A DNA stretch of 5,421 nucleotides from the NCBI GenBank assembly GCA_023381235.1, contig JAMCTV010000008.1, forward strand, positions 1-5,421, in the 5' to 3' direction. Below, piece by piece: positions 1 to 4,372 of the stretch. Positions within the stretch are counted from its first letter, which is position 1. Every line of letters starts with the position of its first letter. The DNA comes from Gammaproteobacteria bacterium (GTDB lineage Bacteria; Pseudomonadota; Gammaproteobacteria; SURF-13). Below the pieces are notes generated by a model. It searched no databases and was not told the DNA's origin. It saw only the letters and a list, made by a program, of their open reading frames with translations. Made by a program: the position numbers and the translations under genes.

Positions 1-1
1 C

Positions 2-220
2 GACGAGTTTGAACTGGTGTACACGGTAAATTTCGACGTGCAGGACAAGGACGGAAAGGCGCTGACGGACAGACAAACGATCAGGCTGACGCGCGATTTC
101 GTGTTTGACGAAACGCAGGTGCTGGGCAAGGAGGCGGAAGAGTCCGTGTTGCGCGAGGGATTGCGGCGCGACGCCGCCGGGCAGATTCTGCGCCGCGTGC
201 AGGCTCTCAATATTCAGTAG
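2..220 (+). CDS. lptE: LPS-assembly lipoprotein LptE, C-terminal fragment
   Basis: Only the last 72 codons are present; the start, lipoprotein signal peptide and lipobox lie upstream of the window. LptE is an outer-membrane lipoprotein that plugs and stabilises the LptD barrel, the final station of lipopolysaccharide export. What can be seen is a strand-like segment (FELVYTVNFDVQDKDGKAL) followed by a conserved-looking end, with an RLTRDF strand, a VLGKEAEE segment and a helix rich in Arg and Leu (LRRDAAGQILRRVQAL) before the TAG stop. This pattern of a basic and acidic C-terminal helix after beta strands is typical of the family. The gene sits directly upstream of holA, its usual partner in gammaproteobacteria, often behind leuS. 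No frameshift is seen. The family call rests on both context and the C-terminal pattern; without the N-terminus it is not absolute. Confidence 0.88.
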   Translation, partial: DEFELVYTVNFDVQDKDGKALTDRQTIRLTRDFVFDETQVLGKEAEESVLREGLRRDAAGQILRRVQALNIQ

Positions 221-233
221 TGGGTCTCCGCAT

Positions 234-1310
234 TTGAGAGTCAAGGCCGACCAACTTTCTCAGCACTTGCGCCGGGGGCTGGCGCCGGTTTATCTGGTGA
301 GCGGCGATGAGCCGCTGCAGGCGCAGGAGGCGTGCGACGCCATCCGCGCCGCAGCGCGCGCTCAAGGATACGGTGAACGCATCATTTTCAACGCCGGGCC
401 GGGTTTTGACTGGGCCGCGCTCACCCAGTCGGTGCAAAACCTGTCGCTGTTTGCCGAACGCAAGCTGATCGAACTGCGCCTGCCCGGCGTCAAGCCGGGC
501 GAGACCGGCGCGGCGGCGCTGCTGGCCTATGCACAGGCCGCCCCACCCGACGTGATTCTGCTCGTCACCTGCCCCAAGCTCGATGCCGCTACGCAAAAAA
601 CCAAATGGGTGAGTGCGCTGGATGAAGTGGGTGTGCTGGTGCAGGTGTGGCCGGTGGAGGCGCGCGCCATGCCGGGCTGGGTCGCGGCGCGCATGCGCGC
701 CAAGGACATGCAGCCGGGCGAGGACGCCGTGGGGTTATTGGCCGCGCGCGTGGAAGGCAACCTGCTGGCTGCGGCGCAGGATATCGAGAAACTGTATTTG
801 CTGTATGGCGCCGCGCCCATTACGGCGGACGCGGTGCATGAGGCGGTGGCCGACAGCGCGCGCTTTGACGTATACGCGCTGGTGGACGCGGCGCTCGCGG
901 GTGACGCCGCGCGCGCCGTACGTGTGTTAAACGGCCTGCGCGCGGAGGCGGAAGAGCCCACGCTGATCCTGTGGGCGCTGGCGCGCGAGGTGCGCGTGCT
1001 GGCCGCGATGGCGTATGATAATGGCAAGGGCATGGGCGCGGAACAGATACTGGCCAAGCATAAGGTGTGGGAAAAAAGAAAGCCTTTGATAAGACAGGCC
1101 CTGCAGCGTCACAATACGCGCACGTGGTGGAGATTGCTGCGCCGCGCGGCGCACGCGGAGCGCGTAATAAAAGGCTTTGCGACCGGGCGGTCATGGGATG
1201 AATTGCTGGCATTGAGCCTGGGCGTGGCCGGGGTCACGCTGCGCCGCGCACGTGCCGTACAGGGACGTAGTAATGTCGCGGGAGGCAGGGAGCCGGGAGC
1301 GACCGCATGA
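234..1310 (+). CDS. holA: DNA polymerase III subunit delta
   Basis: Delta subunit of the clamp-loader complex; it opens the beta sliding-clamp ring so that it can be loaded on primed DNA. The protein is about 358 aa, slightly longer than the usual 340 or so. Residues 19-28 read VYLVSGDEPL, the degenerate nucleotide-binding start of the first AAA+-like domain, which in delta lacks a working Walker A. LSLF at residues 70-73 matches the clamp-binding wedge, whose Leu-Phe pair (Leu73-Phe74 in E. coli) contacts beta. Later landmarks are WVAARM, EGNLLAAAQDIEKL, the C-terminal collar segment with KHKVWEKRKPLIRQAL, and WDELLALSLG. A TTG start at 234 is chosen because it places LRVKADQLSQHL at the N-terminus as in relatives; the frame stays open into lptE, but an upstream ATG at 105 would add 43 non-homologous residues. 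No clear Shine-Dalgarno precedes the TTG. It lies 13 nt after lptE and 7 nt before proA. The last 25 or so residues look unlike the family. Confidence 0.95.
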   Translation: MRVKADQLSQHLRRGLAPVYLVSGDEPLQAQEACDAIRAAARAQGYGERIIFNAGPGFDWAALTQSVQNLSLFAERKLIELRLPGVKPGETGAAALLAYAQAAPPDVILLVTCPKLDAATQKTKWVSALDEVGVLVQVWPVEARAMPGWVAARMRAKDMQPGEDAVGLLAARVEGNLLAAAQDIEKLYLLYGAAPITADAVHEAVADSARFDVYALVDAALAGDAARAVRVLNGLRAEAEEPTLILWALAREVRVLAAMAYDNGKGMGAEQILAKHKVWEKRKPLIRQALQRHNTRTWWRLLRRAAHAERVIKGFATGRSWDELLALSLGVAGVTLRRARAVQGRSNVAGGREPGATA

Positions 1311-1317
1311 GAACGGG

Positions 1318-2598
1318 ATGATGAACGCACGAGTCGAGATACTGGATATCAAGCAATACATGCAGGACGTGGGCAAGCGCGCACGCGCCGCTGCGCGCGC
1401 CATGAGCCGCGCCTCGACTCAGGCCAAGAACGACGCCCTGCTGGCAATAGCAGAAGCCATGGAGCGCGGCCTCGACTCTCTGCTCGCCGCCAATAAAAAA
1501 GACATCGAAGCGGGTAAAAAGGCAGGGCTCGACGCCGCCATGCTGGACCGGCTGGAGTTGAACCAGGCGCGCGTCAAGAGCATGGCCGAGGGGCTGCGCC
1601 AGATCGCGGCGCTGCCCGACCCGGTGGGCGAAATCAGCGATCTCAAATTCCGTCCGGCGGGTTTTCAGGTGGGCAAGATGCGCGTGCCGCTGGGCGTGAT
1701 CGGCATCATTTATGAATCGCGCCCCAACGTCACGGCGGACGCCGCCGGTCTGTGCCTCAAGTCCGGCAACGCCGCCGTTCTGCGCGGCGGTTCCGAGGCG
1801 CTGCATTCCAATCAGGCCATCGCCGCCTGCATCCAGGCCGGGCTTAAACAGGCCGGGCTGCCACAAGACGCGGTGCAGGTGATAGCGACCGCCGACCGAG
1901 CCGCGGTGGGTGAGTTGATCCGCATGAAGCAGTATGTAGACGTGATTGTGCCGCGCGGCGGCAAGGGTTTGATTGCGCGCATCAGCGAAGAGGCCACGGT
2001 GCCGGTACTGAAACACCTGGACGGCGTGTGCCACGTGTACATAGACGGCAAGGCCGACATTGAGAAGGCGATCAAGGTGGCCTACAACGCCAAGACCCAG
2101 CGCTACGGCACGTGCAACACCATGGAAACGCTGCTGGTGAACAGGGACATCGCGCCGCGCGTGCTGCCCAAACTCGCCAAGATGTACCAGGACGCCGGCG
2201 TGGAATTGCGCGGCGACGAAGCTGCGCGCGCGCTGGCGCCGGGAGCCAAACCGGCCACGGCGGAAGACTGGGATACCGAGTACCTCGCGCCGATACTGGC
2301 GGTGCGCGTGGTCAAGAGTTTGGACGAGGCCATCGAGCACATCCAGACACACGGCTCGGCGCACACCGACGCCATCGTGACCGAGGATTTCTCGCACGCG
2401 CAGCGCTTCCTGCGCGAGGTGGACTCCAGTTCGGTGATGGTCAACGCCTCCACGCGCCTAGCCGACGGGTTTGAATACGGCCTGGGCGCGGAGATCGGCA
2501 TCAGCACTGATAAACTGCATGCGCGCGGGCCGGTCGGCCTGGAGGGACTCACCACGCAGAAATTCATCGTGCTCGGCGATGGCCATATCAGGAAATAG
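1318..2598 (+). CDS. proA: gamma-glutamyl phosphate reductase (glutamate-5-semialdehyde dehydrogenase)
   Basis: Cytoplasmic enzyme of proline synthesis; it reduces gamma-glutamyl phosphate from ProB to glutamate-5-semialdehyde with NADPH. It belongs to the aldehyde dehydrogenase superfamily. The protein is about 426 aa, close to the family norm of 415-425. Seen in order (numbered from ATG 1318): an N-terminal helix with GKRARAAARAMSRAST, the cofactor-domain strand VPLGVIGIIYESRPNVT at 123-139, GNAAVLRGGSE at 150-160, VPRGGKGLI, and the catalytic cysteine Cys266 in YGTCNTMETLL. The C-terminus carries EVDSSSVMVNASTR, GLGAEIGIST and KLHARGPVGLEGLT, all near-invariant ProA signatures. Two adjacent ATGs (1318 and 1321) fit the family start; an in-frame ATG at 1273 has a better Shine-Dalgarno (AGGGA at 1261-1265) but adds 15 residues with no family counterpart. 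No proB partner is in the window. A 105-nt repeat-rich spacer separates it from nadD. Confidence 0.96.
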   Translation: MMNARVEILDIKQYMQDVGKRARAAARAMSRASTQAKNDALLAIAEAMERGLDSLLAANKKDIEAGKKAGLDAAMLDRLELNQARVKSMAEGLRQIAALPDPVGEISDLKFRPAGFQVGKMRVPLGVIGIIYESRPNVTADAAGLCLKSGNAAVLRGGSEALHSNQAIAACIQAGLKQAGLPQDAVQVIATADRAAVGELIRMKQYVDVIVPRGGKGLIARISEEATVPVLKHLDGVCHVYIDGKADIEKAIKVAYNAKTQRYGTCNTMETLLVNRDIAPRVLPKLAKMYQDAGVELRGDEAARALAPGAKPATAEDWDTEYLAPILAVRVVKSLDEAIEHIQTHGSAHTDAIVTEDFSHAQRFLREVDSSSVMVNASTRLADGFEYGLGAEIGISTDKLHARGPVGLEGLTTQKFIVLGDGHIRK

Positions 2599-2625
2599 AG
2601 AAAAGAGAAAAGAGAAAAGAGAAAA
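2598..2625 (+). repeat. Tandem repeat, four copies of GAGAAAA
   Basis: Four perfect head-to-tail 7-bp units begin on the last base of the proA stop codon and run to 2625, followed by a partial unit (GA) leading into GATACC. Together they form an all-purine run of 31 nt (2597-2627) that is also mirror-symmetric. The AT-rich composition contrasts sharply with the flanking GC-rich genes. It forms the left part of the inverted-repeat structure described at 2617-2694. Confidence 0.9.
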
Positions 2626-2694
2626 GATACCGAGACGGGTTGATCCCCGCTGCTCCAAACGAGCAACCCTCTTTTCTCTGGTATCTTTTCTCTT
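2617..2694. repeat. Intergenic 15-bp inverted repeat with a 48-nt loop
   Basis: The left arm at 2617-2631 (AAGAGAAAAGATACC) is the exact reverse complement of the right arm at 2680-2694 (GGTATCTTTTCTCTT). The 48-nt loop holds a smaller nested pairing, GGGTTG (2637-2642) with CAACCC (2664-2669), or alternatively TGCTC (2651-2655) with GAGCA (2661-2665). In RNA this would give a long, mostly A-U stem with a structured head. It is not a classical terminator, because no separate U-tract follows the stem. It ends 9 nt before the nadD start codon. Function is unknown; an attenuating or stabilising mRNA structure, or a dispersed intergenic repeat element, are both possible. Confidence 0.75.
2637..2669. 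other. Nested small hairpin in the proA-nadD spacer
   Basis: GGGTTG at 2637-2642 and CAACCC at 2664-2669 are perfect 6-bp complements. Inside, TGCTC (2651-2655) and GAGCA (2661-2665) form a competing 5-bp stem with a CAAAC loop. The two share bases at 2664-2665, so a full form of both cannot exist at once. This GC-richer core sits between the A-rich and T-rich repeat arms. No T-run follows, so it is not called a terminator. Confidence 0.5.
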
Positions 2695-2697
2695 GTA
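2670..2697 (+). repeat. Two direct 14-bp repeats, TCTTTTCTCTKGTA
   Basis: Two adjacent copies at 2670-2683 and 2684-2697 differ only at position 11 (G or T), and a third partial copy (TCT) follows. Each contains the complement of the GAGAAAA unit found just after proA, so the left purine repeats can pair with either copy in more than one register. The segment occupies the place where the nadD Shine-Dalgarno would be expected. Confidence 0.8.
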
Positions 2698-2703
2698 TCT
2701 GCC

Positions 2704-3336
2704 GTGATAGGGCTTCTCGGAGGCAGCTTCGATCCCATCCACTGCGGTCACCTGCGCCTGGCGCTGGAGGCGCGGCAGGAGTTGAATCTGGACGAGGTGC
2801 GTCTGATTCCGTGCGGGATACCGCCGCATCGCGCGCCGCCTGTGGCGGGCGCAGGGCAGCGCCTCGCCATGTTGAGCGCTGCGACGCAGGATGAAACGGG
2901 CTTGCGCGTGGATGACCGTGAAATCACCCGGCCGGGTCCCTCCTATACCATAGATACGCTCGAATCGTTGCGCGCGGAATTTCCCTCCACCCCGTTGTGC
3001 CTGATCCTCGGCATGGACGCCTTCCTCGGCCTACCCGCTTGGCGCCGCTGGCGCGAACTGCTGAGCTACGCCCACCTCGCCGTGGCGCACCGCCCGGGGT
3101 ACGAGATGAACGTCACGGGTGAGATGGGTGAGCTATTGTCACAGCATCGCATAGCGGACGCAGCCGGACTGCGTGCGCACAAACATGGCCGGATCATGTT
3201 GTGGGCCCTGCCAGCGCTGGACATCTCCTCCTCCCGCATCCGCGCCCTGACCGCGCAAGGCAGAAGCGTGCGTTACCTGACGCCTGATGCGGTGTGTGAC
3301 ATGATTAGTGTGCAACATATATATAGTTCGATATAA
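2704..3336 (+). CDS. nadD: nicotinate-nucleotide adenylyltransferase
   Basis: Cytoplasmic enzyme that joins nicotinate mononucleotide and ATP to make nicotinic acid adenine dinucleotide, the penultimate step of NAD synthesis. The protein is 210 aa, normal for the family. Residues 6-16 (GGSFDPIHCGH) form the nucleotidyltransferase signature with the HxGH motif at His13, Gly15 and His16. GMDAF at 103-107 with Trp113 and Trp116 matches the substrate pocket region, and ISSSRIR at 174-180 is the ATP-binding ISSTxIR-type motif. The start is GTG 2704: it gives the canonical MIGLLGGSFDP N-terminus, and the frame upstream reaches a stop at 2641 with no other ATG, GTG or TTG. No Shine-Dalgarno is visible; the upstream 20 nt are pyrimidine-rich and belong to the repeat element. 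Only 13 nt separate its TAA from rsfS, so those two are probably cotranscribed. The C-terminal codons are unusually AT-rich (IYSSI). Confidence 0.96.
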   Translation: MIGLLGGSFDPIHCGHLRLALEARQELNLDEVRLIPCGIPPHRAPPVAGAGQRLAMLSAATQDETGLRVDDREITRPGPSYTIDTLESLRAEFPSTPLCLILGMDAFLGLPAWRRWRELLSYAHLAVAHRPGYEMNVTGEMGELLSQHRIADAAGLRAHKHGRIMLWALPALDISSSRIRALTAQGRSVRYLTPDAVCDMISVQHIYSSI

Positions 3337-3338
3337 CC

Positions 3339-3346
3339 AGGCAGGA
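3339..3346 (+). promoter_or_regulatory. Ribosome binding site of rsfS
   Basis: AGGCAGGA lies just after the nadD stop and 3-7 nt before ATG 3350. It supports ATG 3350 over the in-frame GTG at 3308, which lies within nadD and would add 14 unrelated residues. Confidence 0.6.
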
Positions 3347-3349
3347 CTC

Positions 3350-3835
3350 ATGCAACTAAGCTATTTAAAAAAACTCGTCATTGGTGCGCTGGAAGACAGG
3401 AAGGCGCTCGACATCAAGGCGCTGGACGTGCGCGGGACTTCCGACGTCACCGATATGCTGGTGATCGCCAGCGGCACCTCCAGCCGTCACGTCAAGTCGC
3501 TCGCGGACGCGGTGGTGGAAAAGGCCAAGCTGAAGGGCTGCCGCCCGTTGGGGGTGGAGGGCGAGCGCGAAGGGGAATGGGTGCTGATAGATTTAGGCGA
3601 CGTGGTGGTGCACGTGATGCTGCCGCAGACGCGCGATTTTTATAACCTGGAAAAACTGTGGGGCGCCGCACCCGCACGCGCTCCTGTTGTGCCCGGCGCC
3701 CCGCGCGCCAAAACGGGGCGTCCTGCATCCAAGGCCAAGCCCAAACCTCATTCCGCCAAGCCGGCATCCAGGGCCAAGAACAAGGCGAGGCCAAAAGCCG
3801 GCGCCAAGGCGCGGGCAAAACCGGGCAGGGTTTAA
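3350..3835 (+). CDS. rsfS: ribosomal silencing factor RsfS with basic C-terminal tail
   Basis: RsfS (Iojap/YbeB family) binds protein uL14 on the 50S subunit and blocks joining with 30S, lowering translation under starvation. The protein is 161 aa against about 105-130 for most relatives. Residues 1-106 form the conserved core: a helix (LKKLVIGALEDRKALDI), LDVRGTSDVTDMLVIASGTSSRHVKSLAD, GVEGEREGEWVLIDLGDVVVHVM and the closing RDFYNLEKLWG. Residues 107-161 are a low-complexity tail of Ala, Pro, Lys and Arg; residues 119-161 carry 10 Lys and 6 Arg with no acidic residue, resembling histone H1-like or ribosomal protein tails. The tail is probably disordered and could add RNA affinity, but that is inference. 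The gene is 13 nt after nadD and its TAA is 3 nt before the rlmH start, in the same frame, the usual nadD-rsfS-rlmH arrangement. Confidence 0.95.
   Translation: MQLSYLKKLVIGALEDRKALDIKALDVRGTSDVTDMLVIASGTSSRHVKSLADAVVEKAKLKGCRPLGVEGEREGEWVLIDLGDVVVHVMLPQTRDFYNLEKLWGAAPARAPVVPGAPRAKTGRPASKAKPKPHSAKPASRAKNKARPKAGAKARAKPGRV
3824..3830 (+). promoter_or_regulatory. Ribosome binding site supporting the CTG start of rlmH
   Basis: GGCAGGG, within the last codons of rsfS, ends 8 nt before CTG 3839, a normal Shine-Dalgarno spacing. It is 41 nt from the first in-frame ATG (3872), so it favours the CTG over that ATG. Confidence 0.6.
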
Positions 3836-3838
3836 GCG

Positions 3839-4309
3839 CTGCGTATTCATCTCGTCGCCATAGGCGAGCGCATGCCTGAGTGGGTCAAGACGGGCTACCA
3901 GGAATACGCCAAGCGCCTGCCGCCGGAGTGCCGGCTGAGCCTGATTGAAATTGCGCCCGGCAAGCGCGGTAAAAATGCCGACATCGCGCGCGTGGTGCAG
4001 GGCGAGGGTGAACGCATGCTCGCCTCGATCCCAAAAGACTCCTGCGTTATCGCGCTCGACGTGCGCGGCACGGAGTGGGGCACCGAACAATTATCCGCAC
4101 AACTCCAGGACTGGCTGCAAGGCGGGCGTGACGTGGCGCTGCTTATCGGCGGACCCGACGGCCTGGCCGAGTCCTGCCTCAAACGCGCGCAGTTTAAGTG
4201 GTCGTTATCGAAGCTGACGCTTCCGCACACGCTGGTGCGGGTGGTGGCCGCTGAGCAGCTGTATCGCGCCTGGAGTATACTGAAAGGTCATCCATACCAT
4301 CGTACATAG
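3839..4309 (+). CDS. rlmH: 23S rRNA (pseudouridine1915-N3)-methyltransferase RlmH
   Basis: SPOUT-class enzyme that uses S-adenosylmethionine to methylate N3 of pseudouridine 1915 in helix 69 of 23S rRNA, acting on assembled 70S ribosomes as a homodimer. Starting at CTG 3839 the protein is 156 aa, against 155 in E. coli, and aligns from the first residue (LRIHLVAIGERMPEWVKTGY, against MKLQLVAVGTKMPDWV in E. coli). Other signatures are IEIAPGKRGKNADI, the cofactor-binding loop LLIGGPDGL at 101-109, LTLPHTLVRV, EQLYRAWSI and the C-terminal HPYHR at 151-155. Only CTG (3839) or ATA (3860) can start it between the upstream in-frame stop, which is the rsfS TAA, and ATG 3872. Beginning at ATG 3872 would give 145 aa and delete the first beta strand. 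The gene is 3 nt behind rsfS, probably translationally coupled. Identity is firm; the initiation codon is the unusual part. Confidence 0.95.
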   Translation: MRIHLVAIGERMPEWVKTGYQEYAKRLPPECRLSLIEIAPGKRGKNADIARVVQGEGERMLASIPKDSCVIALDVRGTEWGTEQLSAQLQDWLQGGRDVALLIGGPDGLAESCLKRAQFKWSLSKLTLPHTLVRVVAAEQLYRAWSILKGHPYHRT

Positions 4310-4335
4310 TGCCATAAATCCATCTACGATTTCTG

Positions 4336-4351
4336 GCGTTATGTATAACGC
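4336..4351. other. Short perfect hairpin between rlmH and rng
   Basis: GCGTTA (4336-4341) and TAACGC (4346-4351) are perfect complements around a TGTA loop. A weak run (CCTTGGGTTTT) follows, so it could be a poor terminator for rlmH, an operator-like palindrome, or chance. The 63-nt gap (4310-4372) holds no ORF and is clearly more AT-rich than the genes. TATAAC at 4344-4349 resembles a -10 box but has no good -35 at the right distance. Confidence 0.4.
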
Positions 4352-4372
4352 ACCTTGGGTTTTAGATAAGAC

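Noticed and set aside
105..233. Upstream extension of holA to an ATG inside lptE
   Set aside because: The added 43 residues are Cys/Arg-rich out-of-frame translation of lptE and have no counterpart in HolA.
1252..1317. Upstream extension of proA to GTG 1252
   Set aside because: The extra residues overlap the holA end and do not match ProA N-termini; ATG 1318 or 1321 fits the family length.
1234..2397. A 387-codon open frame on the minus strand across proA
   Set aside because: It is antisense to a certain ProA gene, is rich in His, Arg and Ala as expected for the opposite strand of GC-rich coding DNA, and has no recognisable domain.
2597..2697. CRISPR-like array in the proA-nadD spacer
   Set aside because: The repeats are 7-14 bp, contiguous, and have no unique spacers between them.
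2632..2703. Intrinsic terminator after proA
   Set aside because: The stem is mostly A-U, the T-rich part is inside the stem rather than after it, and the GC-rich nested hairpin is followed by CCCTC rather than a T-run.
2103..2738. A minus-strand open frame spanning the end of proA, the repeat spacer and the nadD start
   Set aside because: Its apparent hydrophobic stretch (FLFSLFSFLYFL) comes only from translating the GAGAAAA repeats backwards; there is no start context or homology.
3308..3349. Upstream start of rsfS at GTG 3308
   Set aside because: It lies inside nadD, adds 14 unrelated residues, and the Shine-Dalgarno AGGCAGGA sits just before ATG 3350.
4260..4290. TATACT (4276-4281) as a -10 box for rng inside the rlmH end
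   Set aside because: No -35-like hexamer is found 16-18 nt upstream, and the bases are needed for the conserved AWSILKG codons.
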